Positions 1-8,907 of a stretch of 64,000 nt of DNA are shown here, piece by piece (the first letter of the stretch is position 1; each line of letters opens with the position of its first letter). The notes under the pieces are model-generated. The model was given only the letters and a program-made list of their open reading frames with translations, searched no databases and had not been told where the DNA came from. Source of the stretch: UBA11865 sp041570195 (GTDB lineage Bacteria > Chloroflexota > Anaerolineae > Promineifilales > Promineifilaceae); assembly GCA_041570195.1 (NCBI GenBank), contig JBFFWQ010000018.1, positions 1 through 64,000 on the forward strand, written 5' to 3'. The translations under genes and the position numbers were made by a program.

Positions 1-269
1 GTTGCCCTGCGGATCCAGACCGACCGCATCGTGGTCATCAATACCGGCGGCGAAGGCGGCGCGGGCTCGTCCAGATCACCAACGACGCGGCCAATATCGT
101 CTCCCAGGTGCCGGCCACGATCGAGGCGCTGACCGGCGTGGACTTGATCAACGCCTTGCAGTTCCTGCCCAGCCTACAGCCGACCTACGTTGACGAAGGC
201 GGCGAGCAGGAATCTCAAATTCACGCAGGTCCGCGACGATCAATTCAGCGCGCAATGATTCGCGTTTGA
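1..269 (+). pseudogene. flotillin-family protein, C-terminal fragment with frameshift
   Basis: The gene enters from the left edge. Reading frame 1 gives a stretch ending in DRIVVINTGGEGGAG, then the match continues in frame 3 from about base 66 (VQITNDAANIVSQVP, then EALTGVDLINAL) to the stop at 267-269. The Gly-rich segment followed by a short helix is what bacterial flotillin/SPFH C-termini look like; these are membrane-associated scaffold proteins. The change of frame corresponds to one missing base near 57-66. It may be a real lesion or a sequencing error. Only the last ~90 residues are visible, so the family call rests on the tail alone. Confidence 0.5.
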
Positions 270-538
270 GTCTTTGCCGGCTCCTTCGATTCAGACCGAC
301 AGAGAATATCGGCACACGGTATTGTAACCAAGGTAATGAAGTGCTAAAATCATCGAGTAATTGGTGGCCCTTCATAGGAGCTAACATCACGCAGCCACCT
401 GATCCTTGCACGGCATTTGCTGAGCGGCCGATCTCAGAAGTAGATCGAGGACATTCGAACCCCGGTCACTTAACACTGGCGGTTCCCGTCCTTCTATCAA
501 GGCATTCGCCTTTGCTCAGTCCCAAATAGGAGCAAACC
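270..538. other. intergenic region upstream of the DUF2652 gene
   Basis: No convincing coding sequence is present on either strand; the short open frames here have no recognisable product or ribosome binding site. The last bases contain AGGAG seven bases before the ATG at 539, which is the ribosome binding site of the next gene. No clear promoter hexamers stand out. Confidence 0.5.
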
Positions 539-1726
539 ATGGCCAAGACCCACAATGGCTACTTTCTAATCGCGGATATCACCGGGTATACCCAGTATCT
601 AAGTGAATCAGAGTTGGAACATGCCCAAGATACCTTAACGGCCTTATTGCAGTTGTTAGTCGAAAACACCCGTCCCCCCCTGGTCATCTCGCGTTTGGCC
701 GGTGACGCCGTGATCAGTTACGGCTTGAGGGAAAACTTCTTTCATGGCCAGGCATTTATCGAAAAAATCGAAGACACCTACGTAACCTTCCGAAAAGCGA
801 TAGAGCGGTTGGTTGTCAACAACACCTGTAAATGTAACGCTTGTGCCAATATTTCAAACCTGGATTTGAAATTCTTCATCCACTTTGGGGAATTCGGTAT
901 CCAGCGGATATCTGATGACCATGAGGAGTTAGTCGGCAGCGACGTTAACTTATTGCACCGCTTGCTCAAGAACAGCGTGACAGAAGAGACTGGTGTTCGG
1001 GCGTACGCCTTATACACGGAAGAAGCGATCCAGCAACTGGATACTAGAGAGTTAGTGACTGGCATGACGCCTCATATGGAGCGTTATGAACATCTGGGTG
1101 AAGTGAAGGTCTGGATCCAGGATATGCATCCTGTATGGCAGGAGAAGCGAGAGGCGGTGAAGGTTACCTTTCCGGCCGAAAAGACCTGGTGGACCGATGC
1201 TATCGATATCGATATGCCCCGTGAACGTGTCTGGGATTACTTGATTCAGCCGGAGTTTCGAAACAGCCTCATAGGCACTGATAGAATGGAGATAAGCAAT
1301 AGCAAGGACGGCCGCATCGCTCCCGGGAGCGTCTACCAGTGCTACCACGGCGATAACGTGGTGCCCCAGACTGTCCTGGAGTGGCAGCCATTCGAAAGCA
1401 TGCTCCTCAAAGAGCTTTTTCCCATGAATCACAATGTTAGCTATCTCGCCGAATACCGTCTGCAATCGATAGAATCGGGCGCCCGACTGACGAGAGAAAT
1501 CGCCTATCCGGAAGGACCCCTCTTTGGGCGTACGATGCTGCGCGTCATGTCTCTTATGTTCAAACCCATCAACAGAAGACTATTCAATAGTTTTAAAACC
1601 CGGATTGAGGAGGATTATCGATCCCAGGGCGAGTTGCCGGATTCCAAAGACGATTATTCTGAAAAGCAATTAAAAGAAGCGGCCGCGGCTGGGCTCCAAG
1701 CCTCTACTGGCGGCCAGGAAGTTTGA
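539..1726 (+). CDS. DUF2652 domain protein with C-terminal SRPBCC domain
   Basis: A 395-residue cytoplasmic protein. Residues ~5-190 resemble DUF2652, a domain distantly related to class III nucleotide cyclases (opening GYFLIADITGYTQYL, then LAGDAVISY), with a CKCNAC pair of cysteines near residues 98-103. Residues ~215-360 look like an SRPBCC/START-type ligand-binding domain (AIDIDMPRERVWDYL). Whether the cyclase-like part is catalytic is doubtful: I see one Asp of the usual metal pair (IADITGY) but cannot place the full set. The start is supported by AGGAG seven bases upstream. A second, smaller SRPBCC gene follows 119 bp downstream on the same strand, so the two may share a ligand or process. 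The substrate is unknown. Confidence 0.75.
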   Translation: MAKTHNGYFLIADITGYTQYLSESELEHAQDTLTALLQLLVENTRPPLVISRLAGDAVISYGLRENFFHGQAFIEKIEDTYVTFRKAIERLVVNNTCKCNACANISNLDLKFFIHFGEFGIQRISDDHEELVGSDVNLLHRLLKNSVTEETGVRAYALYTEEAIQQLDTRELVTGMTPHMERYEHLGEVKVWIQDMHPVWQEKREAVKVTFPAEKTWWTDAIDIDMPRERVWDYLIQPEFRNSLIGTDRMEISNSKDGRIAPGSVYQCYHGDNVVPQTVLEWQPFESMLLKELFPMNHNVSYLAEYRLQSIESGARLTREIAYPEGPLFGRTMLRVMSLMFKPINRRLFNSFKTRIEEDYRSQGELPDSKDDYSEKQLKEAAAAGLQASTGGQEV

Positions 1727-1741
1727 GGCACAATGAGTCTA

Positions 1742-1761
1742 TTAGCTGAATCTTCAGCTAA
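1742..1761. repeat. short perfect inverted repeat (hairpin)
   Basis: TTAGCTGA and TCAGCTAA form an 8-bp stem around a four-base loop, shortly after the stop of the DUF2652 gene. No T-tract follows on the plus strand, so it is a weak terminator candidate at best; it could also be a dyad operator for the next gene. Confidence 0.35.
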
Positions 1762-1845
1762 GCTAATGATCCAAGACCTGATCTTTTCACAAAGATATTC
1801 GTGATTAGCCGCGTATATCTATGTTTTATAGACTGGAGTTGAGTA

Positions 1846-2277
1846 ATGACAGCAAAGCTTGAACTTACAGAAACGCACAACCGGTCCATTGATAAAGTGT
1901 TTCAATTTATTGCCGTCGAACACGTCCGTAACCATCCTCGCTGGGATCCGGAGATGAAATTGGAGAAACTAACGGATGGACCAATAGGCGTTGGGACCGT
2001 CATCCACCGGATAAATAGTCATAGCGGCACTCCAGTCGAAGGGACGATGGAGGTGACAGAATTCGAGCCCAATCAATCGATGGGTGTTGTGATTCGTGAT
2101 GGTGGGGCTGAAACGCGAGCAAGGATGACATTCGAGGCCCTCGGCGAGGAGCAAACGCTCGTTACCACCTATGTCGAGATTCCCGGTCTGGATGAGTCGA
2201 CAGACACCGCTCCTCTTGCCAAGGCTATTGGACGCAGTATCCGTAATCGCAAGCTGCTAATCAAGGCTGAACTGTAG
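1846..2277 (+). CDS. SRPBCC family protein
   Basis: A 143-residue protein made of one SRPBCC (polyketide cyclase/START-like) domain: opening THNRSIDKVFQFIAVEH, a middle GPIGVGTVIHR turn, then alternating strands (EVTEFEPNQSMGVVI) and a C-terminal helix. Such domains bind hydrophobic ligands in a deep pocket; no specific catalytic residues are apparent. There is no signal peptide. It starts behind a weak TGGAG and follows the SRPBCC-containing gene at 539 on the same strand, with 119 bp between them. The ligand is unknown. Confidence 0.75.
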   Translation: MTAKLELTETHNRSIDKVFQFIAVEHVRNHPRWDPEMKLEKLTDGPIGVGTVIHRINSHSGTPVEGTMEVTEFEPNQSMGVVIRDGGAETRARMTFEALGEEQTLVTTYVEIPGLDESTDTAPLAKAIGRSIRNRKLLIKAEL

Positions 2278-2755
2278 CATCCGTTTCGGCATACGGACGC
2301 CTGATGAGGCAAGACAATTATCGCGGAGGAGTTCTAAAGCCTACATAGAGATTTCAAGCGACGCCTGCATTAGACAGTATGTATTGCTGGTGACTTTCCT
2401 TTCGAAATCCGGTATATTAGATTGTCATTGAAGACAACCGCTCCCTTATTTGATTCACATCCGTGAAGTCAGTAGTTCGAGTCCGATCGCGCCCACTTTT
2501 CCCCTCCTGATTGTACGTCAGCCACAATGTTAAGTAGCCTCACCTGAAATGGCGAGGCATGATCCCCGTTTGTCGGCGCAGTCCATATCCCAAGGGATGT
2601 GTATCCTACTCCAATGAGCCAGTGGAACAGTACCGAACGCAGTTCCCTAACGAAGTCGAGGAGGCCATCGCAGCCTACCAGCGGGCCAAAGCGCGTATGA
2701 GGGCCGAGGACCGGCGCTTCCCGGAAATGCGGCGCGATAAGCTCGGCGTCAGGCG
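2278..2755. other. gene-poor region before the recombinase remnant
   Basis: About 480 bases without a convincing intact gene. A frame open from 2559 encodes a stretch rich in charged residues (EEAIAAYQRAKARMRAED) that runs into the recombinase remnant, but it has no family I recognise and no clear ribosome binding site. The region looks like decayed accessory DNA next to a tRNA. Confidence 0.4.
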
Positions 2756-2918
2756 GCCGCAACATTGCTTCTTAAAGAGAAAGTCCACCCAAAATCGTGC
2801 AGGAGATGTTAGGTCATTCAACCATTCAACGATTTCGTTGACACTTGACACCTATTCGCATATCCTACCTGACATACAACAGGAAGCAGCTGACAAGATG
2901 GACAAGATCTTCGGTTAG
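2756..2918 (+). pseudogene. tyrosine recombinase (phage-type integrase) C-terminal remnant
   Basis: Three reading frames must be joined to read a typical integrase tail: ATLLLKEKVHPK, then KIVQEMLGHSTI, then SLTLDTYSHILPDIQQEA. The pattern H-P-K-I-V-Q-E-x-L-G-H-S-T-I and the catalytic Tyr of DTYSH are those of the tyrosine recombinase family. At least two frameshifts are needed (about 2797 and 2830), and the N-terminal part with the first catalytic Arg is missing, so the gene is dead. It ends 87 bp before tRNA-Arg, a usual place for integrative elements. Confidence 0.75.
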
Positions 2919-3004
2919 GTGTAGCAGTTGTGCTACGCTTCAATCAACATATTGGAGATTTTTGAGGCATTTGAAACAGTTGTTACCGGAGGTAGAAGCA
3001 CCTT

Positions 3005-3077
3005 GCCCCAGTAGCTCAAAGGATAGAGCGCCGGACTTCTAATCCGAAGGTTGGGGGTTCGAGTCCCTCCTGGGGTG
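3005..3077 (+). tRNA. tRNA-Arg (anticodon TCT)
   Basis: A cloverleaf can be drawn: acceptor GCCCCAG pairs with CTGGGGT (one G-T pair), D arm GCTC/GAGC, anticodon loop CTTCTAA with anticodon TCT (reads AGA), and T arm GGGGG-TTCGAGT-CCCTC, with G as discriminator. The lowest pair of the anticodon stem is a C-A mismatch. The 3' CCA is not encoded. A decayed tyrosine recombinase lies just upstream, so this tRNA probably served as an integration site. Confidence 0.93.
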
Positions 3078-3098
3078 CTCAACAAAAATACCCGAGTT

Positions 3099-3119
3099 CA
3101 GCCCGATGACATCGGGCTG
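3099..3119. terminator. intrinsic terminator, probably for the minus-strand operon
   Basis: CAGCCCGAT and ATCGGGCTG form a perfect 9-bp stem with a three-base loop. On the minus strand the stem is followed, nine bases on, by TATTTTTGTT, so it can end transcription coming from the alcohol dehydrogenase gene; on the plus strand it sits 22 bases after tRNA-Arg. Confidence 0.6.
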
Positions 3120-3134
3120 TTGGTAGCGCGGAAA

Positions 3135-4235
3135 TCAGAAATAGATCACACCGCGTGCCATTTCTCCGGCTAACATATCAGCATAAGCTTCGTTGATCTG
3201 CTCCAGCCTGTACTTCCTTGAGATCAGTCCATTCAGGTCTAGCCTACCCTTAAGGAAAAGGTCGGCATAGAGCGGAAAATCCCGGGCCGTGTTGGCCGTG
3301 CCGTAGTAAGAGCCGGTTACGGTCTTTTCTTGTCGAGTAATTATCGCGCCTGGCAGATTAGTCCCGCTGCCCATGGGCGAGACGCCAACCAACACAACCG
3401 TACCGGCCGGGCGAACAGCTTCCAACGATAGCTCCTGTACGGCCGGTATACCAATGGCCTCGAACACATAATCAGCTCCCCGCCCCTCTGTCAGGTCACG
3501 GATGTCCTGGACCACATCAGGACTATTGATTAACACGTCGGTCGCCCCAAAGCTTTGGGCCAGATCGCCCTTGGTCTCGTTAGTATCGACGGCGATGATC
3601 TGCCGGGCGCCGGCCAGCAGAGCGCCCATGATGATACTAAGGCCCACCCCACCGGCGCCGAAGACGACGACGCTGCTGCCCGGTTCCACCCGGACCGTAT
3701 TGAGGGCCGCCCCCACGCCGGTAGTCACCGCACAGCCAATGAGCGCCGCCACATCCAGTGGCAGATCATTGCGCAAGCTGACACAACATTCTTGAGGCAC
3801 GACGGTGTAGTCGGCAAAGCAGGCCACGGCGCTAAAATGATAAACAGGTTGACCGCCGATCGACAGGCGTGTTGTACCGTCCATCATGGTGCCGGCCCAT
3901 AATGGTCCGACGTACGTGGTGCACAGGTTCGGCCGGTCACGCAGGCAGTAAAAACACTCGCCACAATTAGGAGCCCAATTTAGAGCGACTGGATCGCCCA
4001 CCTTTATGCCGATCACGCCATCACCCACGGCTTCGACGAGGCCGGCGCCCTCGTGCCCGGCTACGACAGGCATGGGATGCTTGGTGCCACCCGTCACCAG
4101 GTGATAGTCGCTGTGACAGACGCCGGCGGCGGCCATTTTGACCAAAACCTCTCCATCGGCAGGCGGCGCCAATTCCACACTTTCAATTTTAAATGGTTGA
4201 TGGGGTTCATACAGAACGGCAGCTCTCGTCTTCAT
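3135..4235 (-). CDS. zinc-dependent alcohol dehydrogenase (MDR family)
   Basis: A 366-residue medium-chain dehydrogenase. The catalytic zinc site is present in AGVCHSDYH and AGHEGAG; the structural zinc lobe is CGECFYCLRDRPNLC with four cysteines; the Rossmann turn is VFGAGGVGLS and is followed by an acidic residue (AVDTN), which suggests NAD rather than NADP. It is expected to oxidise an alcohol or formaldehyde adduct reversibly to an aldehyde. The start has GGAGG six bases upstream. It is the last gene of the long minus-strand run and follows the enolase-superfamily gene by 21 bp. Being close to an aldehyde-oxidising AOR, it may supply or remove the aldehyde used there (inference). Confidence 0.88.
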   Translation of the reverse strand: MKTRAAVLYEPHQPFKIESVELAPPADGEVLVKMAAAGVCHSDYHLVTGGTKHPMPVVAGHEGAGLVEAVGDGVIGIKVGDPVALNWAPNCGECFYCLRDRPNLCTTYVGPLWAGTMMDGTTRLSIGGQPVYHFSAVACFADYTVVPQECCVSLRNDLPLDVAALIGCAVTTGVGAALNTVRVEPGSSVVVFGAGGVGLSIIMGALLAGARQIIAVDTNETKGDLAQSFGATDVLINSPDVVQDIRDLTEGRGADYVFEAIGIPAVQELSLEAVRPAGTVVLVGVSPMGSGTNLPGAIITRQEKTVTGSYYGTANTARDFPLYADLFLKGRLDLNGLISRKYRLEQINEAYADMLAGEMARGVIYF

Positions 4236-4256
4236 CGTTACCTCCAGTGCCCAGGC

Positions 4257-5363
4257 TCAAACCTTCAACTTCTCCAACTGTTGCCAATCGATCTTCACCC
4301 CAAGCCCCGGTGCCTCCGGCAAGGTGACATATCCATCACTGGCTTCTATAGGGACCGGCAGAATGAAGTCTCGCCTTTCCGGCGTCCAGCCAGGTGGATC
4401 AAAGGGGTACTCAACAAAGGGCGCCCGAGACACGGCCGCGGCCACGTGCAAGTTGGCCAATAATACCAGGCCATCGCCCCAGGTATGGGGTGAATAGATG
4501 GCCCCTGACATCTGGACTTCCGAAGCCAGTTGCCTGGCCCTTAGGATGCCCGTGCTCCAGACGACATCGGGCTGGTAGACGTCCAAAGAGCCATGCTTGA
4601 GATATTGTCGTAACGTGGCAAATTCGCGGTTCCCTTCCCCACCGGCGATGCGCAACCGCACCCTTTGTCGCAATGCGGCCAGGCCCTCGTAATCATGGCG
4701 GTGTAACGGTTCCTCCAACCAGAATACATTCACTTCATCCAGTGCCTGGGCCACCCATAAAGCCGTCTTGAAATCCCAGTGGGCCGATTCATCCCCCGGC
4801 ATCTGCCAGGCCTGGTTGGCATCGATCAGGATAGCCATGTCCGGCCCAACTGCCTGGCGTACAGCCTGTATTACCGGGATATCATCTTGTGGATTCGGAG
4901 CATGCAAACGAATCTTTAGCGCTGGAAAGCCGAGTTCTTTGAGCCAGATGGCCGACTCGGCCCGCTCTTGGGCAACTTTTCGTTCGCCAGTGGAAGCATA
5001 CAGCCGCACCCGCCGGCTTCGGCCGCCCAGCATTCTCCACAGCGGTTGCCCGGTTATCTGGCCCATCAGATCCCACAAGGCTACTTCCAGTGGCCACATG
5101 CGACCGTAGTGGAACTGCAGCGTATCCAATATTTGCACATGCCGCTCGATGGAGAAAGGGTCCCGGCCGATAAACAGCTCTTCGAGCCCCTGGAAACCGA
5201 GCATGGCGTCGCCGGCTCCCACGCCCTCATAGTCGCCGGCCCGCACCCGGACGATGGTCGTCGTATGGCTCACCCTTGGCCGGGGATCCCAGTATGCCAG
5301 GAATGGCGGGTCCAATGGCAATCGATAATGCTGGATTTCAATCGCGTCGATGGTATGTTTCAT
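4257..5363 (-). CDS. enolase superfamily, mandelate racemase/muconate lactonizing enzyme family
   Basis: A 368-residue protein with the enolase-superfamily barrel. Visible active-site elements in order: KIR on strand two (the family usually shows K-x-K, here K-x-R), metal ligands in ILIDANQAW, WLEEPL and AGGEGNRE, then the Asp in YQPDVVW and His in SPHTWGDG that form the His-Asp dyad of the mandelate-racemase group. Sugar-acid dehydratases carry this arrangement, so dehydration or epimerisation of a hydroxy acid is likely; the substrate is not predictable. I chose the ATG at 5363 because it overlaps the AOR stop as ATGA, giving translational coupling, and because it puts the family's start in place; an upstream ATG inside AOR would add 19 unrelated residues. 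Confidence 0.85.
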   Translation of the reverse strand: MKHTIDAIEIQHYRLPLDPPFLAYWDPRPRVSHTTTIVRVRAGDYEGVGAGDAMLGFQGLEELFIGRDPFSIERHVQILDTLQFHYGRMWPLEVALWDLMGQITGQPLWRMLGGRSRRVRLYASTGERKVAQERAESAIWLKELGFPALKIRLHAPNPQDDIPVIQAVRQAVGPDMAILIDANQAWQMPGDESAHWDFKTALWVAQALDEVNVFWLEEPLHRHDYEGLAALRQRVRLRIAGGEGNREFATLRQYLKHGSLDVYQPDVVWSTGILRARQLASEVQMSGAIYSPHTWGDGLVLLANLHVAAAVSRAPFVEYPFDPPGWTPERRDFILPVPIEASDGYVTLPEAPGLGVKIDWQQLEKLKV

Positions 5364-7273
5364 GTGCTTGTCGCTCTTGTTGTTGCCAACAGACCCCGTA
5401 ACTGCAATTGGTCCAGACACGCATCACCCGGTTCGGCCGAGTCCGCGTCCCAGCCCATCAATTCGTAATAACGTCGTTTGGCCCAGGCAAATTCTTCATC
5501 GCTGATCTCCACCCCGGCGATCGGACCTTTCTCAAATGCTTTGCGGACCCGTTTAGGCAATCGGTCATCTTCGGCCGTGAAGCCCTCCCGCAGGTTGAAT
5601 AGCCGTGACAGCGTTTGGGCCCGGGCGCCGACGTCCAATATATCTTGAATCGTGTAGTCGAGGCCGGTTACACCAGAAAGAGCCTGAGCGAAATGCTCAT
5701 ACCGGTAAGGGTAGAAGTGACAATTAACGGCGCAGTCCTGGAAGTGCATCCAATTTAATTCGGTCACAAAAAGGCGCAGCTTGTCTTCATTGAGTACGGT
5801 ATTTGAGAGGGGCCCGATCGGCTGGCCCTCGGGCAAGGCGCTGTTGACCCGCCGCAGTCCTTCTCCTTCCTGAACAAAGTCGGTGTCGTGAACGTTCATC
5901 ATGTGATCGGCGCCCACCGGTGCAACGGCGTAACCGATGCCCATGGCATGCTTCAAGCGGGGTTCATGCATGGGCAATTCCTGCCCTTTGACGGTCAAAT
6001 TAAAGGAGTTCGTGTCCGGTCCAAAACGCCGGCTCATACGATCCACGCCCATGGCCATCACGTCGCCAAAGCCTTCCCTTTTGGCAATCATCTCAACTGA
6101 ACGAAGCAGAAGATCCGCATCCCCCCAGCGGTATTCCAGTCCACCGGTGTCCTTGGCCGTGAGGATGCCCCGCTCAAAACATTCCATCACGAAGCCGATC
6201 GAGGTCCCAGTGGAGATGACGTCCAGGCCATAGCCGTTGGCCAATTCATTGGCCTTTGACACGGCCAGGTTATCTGTCACGCCGCAGGTCGGCCCCAGGG
6301 CCGCCATGGCCTCATATTCAGGTCCACCATACTCCGGATTTAACTTGCGATAGTTGTCCTCATCGTCGTTCTCGAAGACCTGCTTGCAGTTGATAGGACA
6401 CGATTGGCAAGTGTCCCGCCCCTTGAGGAACATCTCGTAGTTGCGTTCTCCGCTCAGCAATTCCGGCGCCTCAAACACGGGCTGGCCGAAGTTCCTGCTT
6501 GGCAGACCGCCGAGGTAGGACCAATTCATGAGCGAGTCCTGGGTTCCCCGGCCGATACCCTCGGCGGCCCAGGCGGCCAGCTCTTTGTAGTTGTTGCCTA
6601 GCCATTTGGCCGTGGCGGCGACCGGTGTACGGTTGGCGACCGGCACCTTCAATGTGCCGCGAACGGCTACAGCCTTGAGATTCTTTGAGCCCATCAGCGC
6701 GCCAAGACCATTGCGGCCGGCAGCCCGGTTGACATCGTGCATGATAGCAGAGTAAAGAACCCCATTCTCGCCGGCCGGGCCGATCTGCGCGACGCGGATA
6801 CGATCGTCGTTTAGCTCCTGACGGATAGCCGTTTGCACTGGCAAGGTCTTCTGGCCCCACAGGTGTTCGGCCGGCCGGATCTCCACTTCACCGTTCTCGA
6901 TCCACAAATATGCCGGCGATTCCGCCCGCCCGCGCAAGACCAAGACATCAAATCCAGTGCGCTTAAACTCATGCCCCCACCAACCGCCGGCCTCAGAGCT
7001 GGCAATGGCCCCGGTCAGGGGGGACTTGCCGCCTACTCCGTGCCTTCCAGAACCAGGTAGATTCGTACCCTGCATGATGCCTGGAGCGAAGATGAGTAGA
7101 TTCTCTGGGCCAAGGGCATGAGCGCCCGGAGGTAGATCTCGCAGCAGCAAGTAAGCGACCATGGCTCTTCCGCCAACCAGAAGCCTGTAAAAGTCGTCTA
7201 GTGGAGATTCGATCTCGATCTCGCCGCTGGAGAGATCAATGTGCAGGATCTTTCCATGTGTACCACCGAGCAT
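5360..7273 (-). CDS. aldehyde ferredoxin oxidoreductase (AOR) family protein
   Basis: A 637-residue AOR-family protein, full length. The N-terminal domain starts LGGTHGKILHIDLSSGEIE and has GRHGVGGKSPLTGAIASSE, the region that holds the tungsto/molybdopterin. The [4Fe-4S] cluster ligands are CQSCPINC near residue 290 and a later Cys in DCAVNC. Family members oxidise aldehydes to acids with ferredoxin as electron acceptor and are oxygen-sensitive. A clear AGGAG precedes the ATG. It lies between MttB and an enolase-family gene, overlapping the latter by four bases. Substrate is unknown; a role with the neighbouring alcohol dehydrogenase is plausible. Confidence 0.9.
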   Translation of the reverse strand: MLGGTHGKILHIDLSSGEIEIESPLDDFYRLLVGGRAMVAYLLLRDLPPGAHALGPENLLIFAPGIMQGTNLPGSGRHGVGGKSPLTGAIASSEAGGWWGHEFKRTGFDVLVLRGRAESPAYLWIENGEVEIRPAEHLWGQKTLPVQTAIRQELNDDRIRVAQIGPAGENGVLYSAIMHDVNRAAGRNGLGALMGSKNLKAVAVRGTLKVPVANRTPVAATAKWLGNNYKELAAWAAEGIGRGTQDSLMNWSYLGGLPSRNFGQPVFEAPELLSGERNYEMFLKGRDTCQSCPINCKQVFENDDEDNYRKLNPEYGGPEYEAMAALGPTCGVTDNLAVSKANELANGYGLDVISTGTSIGFVMECFERGILTAKDTGGLEYRWGDADLLLRSVEMIAKREGFGDVMAMGVDRMSRRFGPDTNSFNLTVKGQELPMHEPRLKHAMGIGYAVAPVGADHMMNVHDTDFVQEGEGLRRVNSALPEGQPIGPLSNTVLNEDKLRLFVTELNWMHFQDCAVNCHFYPYRYEHFAQALSGVTGLDYTIQDILDVGARAQTLSRLFNLREGFTAEDDRLPKRVRKAFEKGPIAGVEISDEEFAWAKRRYYELMGWDADSAEPGDACLDQLQLRGLLATTRATST

Positions 7274-7307
7274 AATTCTCTCCTACGTGCGCTACTTTTC
7301 TTGCCGG

Positions 7308-8834
7308 CTACTGATGTCCACGTGGCTGCATCACCTCACGCGGCAAGTAGATGTTGAACTCCCGGCGAATTTGATCGTCGATTTCTTCGGGGACGATTTC
7401 TTGAAACTGGTTAAGTAGGATCTCGCGCGCTTGCCGGCGGGCTCGCTCGCGCATATCGAGGGCCCCTGCTGCTTCCCAATCGTCCCTGGAGCCGCGATCA
7501 ACCGAGTGTGGATAATGATATTCGCTTTCCATCAGGGCTAGCGTCTGTGAATGGCCGAGGTAGTGACCTTCGCCATTGCAGACATCGTGAATGACATCCA
7601 GGGAGAGTGACTCCTCGGTCACTTCCAGGCCACACACCAAGCGCATGGCCTGACCGTTGATGTCGTCGTCGATGATATATTGCTCGTAGGCCACTGTCAG
7701 CATCGACTCTAGCATGCCGGCCGAATGGTGATTGAATTGCGCCCCGGCCAGGGCGACGGCGGCCGTGGTTAAACCCTTTTCGAATCCCGACTGCACGTCA
7801 GGCACTTTACTATCAGTCAGAGCCGATGAACTGTAAACCGGCAGTCCGTAGAAGTGGCTCATTTGAGCTGAAGCAGCGTTCATCAAAGCCAATTCGGCCG
7901 TGCCACCGATCATGCCGCCCGTGCGCAGGTTGGAGACCAGGGGCATGCCACCCATCAGAATTGGATGGCCCGACCGCAGTAACTGGACGTAGGTAATGCC
8001 GGCCAGTTCCTCGGCCACCACCTGGACCAGGGCGCCCACCAACGAGGCTGGGGCCGTAGCTCCAGCCTGTGGGGCAGATACCAGCGACACCGGAATACCA
8101 GCCCGCACAGCGGCCGTCAACGTTTCGACGGTCTCCTTGGCGAAGCGAAGCGGGCTGACCATGAAACCCAGGTTAAATGATAAGAACGGCCGATCCAGGA
8201 ATGCCTTTTCCCCACCGGCCAGCAGGATGCCTAAACGCTTGATATCAGCCACTTTCTCGGCGTAATAGCAGCCGCCCATGACATGCTTGTTGGTGGCCGT
8301 CAAACAGGCGTAGAAGGTGTTCACGTCGATATCTTCGTTGGGTACGTCCCGGGCAACTACCGGACGCAAATAGAAGTGGATATTGTCCAACGTCTCGACC
8401 AACCGGCCGATGTCGTATAAGTCGCGTACAACCGTCTCTCTGGCCCGACCTGTTTCCAGATCCAATACGTTGACGGCCGCGCCGCCGGTGCCTAAATGCA
8501 CCCGTCTACCTCGGAGATGCAAATCTGTCCGGCCGTCCCTGCTGTACAGTATGCAATCCTTGTTCACGCCTGCCAGGGCCCGCTCAACAATTTCACGGCG
8601 GAAGAAGACCCGGTCACGGGCTTTATCCACTCGCATGCCCGCCTGCGCCAGGATATGGCGGCACTCAGATTCCAGCACCTCCACGCCCGTTCTTTCGAGG
8701 ACCGCCAGGGCCGCTTCATGAATGCGCCGCACGTCAGCGTCGGCCAGCGGCTTGTATTGCCCACCCTCCAGGCCCGGCGGTAGATAGTTCACTTTTCGTC
8801 GCTCGTGTCGTCTTGAACGCTTCTCTCGTCTCAT
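7308..8834 (-). CDS. trimethylamine methyltransferase (MttB) family protein, non-pyrrolysine (paralogue 1)
   Basis: A 508-residue MttB-superfamily protein read through without an internal amber codon, so it belongs to the non-pyrrolysine group (MtgB-like), which transfers a methyl group from a quaternary amine to a corrinoid protein. Family features: RIHEAALAVLERTGVEV near the start, GTGGAAVNVLDLETGR, SAPQAGATAPASLVGALVQV, and the C-terminal GEGHYLGHSQTL. The first 14 residues are very basic (RREKRSRRHERRK). It is most like the paralogue at 25955 (same GTGGAAVNVLDLETGR and HHSAGMLESMLTVAYEQ). Immediately downstream is the AOR gene (34 bp). No corrinoid protein lies nearby on this strand. Confidence 0.92.
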   Translation of the reverse strand: MRREKRSRRHERRKVNYLPPGLEGGQYKPLADADVRRIHEAALAVLERTGVEVLESECRHILAQAGMRVDKARDRVFFRREIVERALAGVNKDCILYSRDGRTDLHLRGRRVHLGTGGAAVNVLDLETGRARETVVRDLYDIGRLVETLDNIHFYLRPVVARDVPNEDIDVNTFYACLTATNKHVMGGCYYAEKVADIKRLGILLAGGEKAFLDRPFLSFNLGFMVSPLRFAKETVETLTAAVRAGIPVSLVSAPQAGATAPASLVGALVQVVAEELAGITYVQLLRSGHPILMGGMPLVSNLRTGGMIGGTAELALMNAASAQMSHFYGLPVYSSSALTDSKVPDVQSGFEKGLTTAAVALAGAQFNHHSAGMLESMLTVAYEQYIIDDDINGQAMRLVCGLEVTEESLSLDVIHDVCNGEGHYLGHSQTLALMESEYHYPHSVDRGSRDDWEAAGALDMRERARRQAREILLNQFQEIVPEEIDDQIRREFNIYLPREVMQPRGHQ

Positions 8835-8907
8835 TCCATTTGGCCTTTGAAACTCATTCGACCCGCTGTTCCTTCTCGCCGATATCAGCTGGCCACATCA
8901 TTTCGAG

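Noticed and set aside
2471..2498. AGTAGTTCGAGTCC... looks like a tRNA T-arm and could be an attachment-site copy of the tRNA-Arg 3' end.
   Set aside because: Only about ten bases (GTTCGAGTCC) match tRNA-Arg; the T stem does not pair and no acceptor stem is present.
4968..5468. Long plus-strand open frames opposite the enolase, AOR, FAD and sarcosine oxidase genes.
   Set aside because: They are antisense shadows of well-conserved genes; their translations show no family features.
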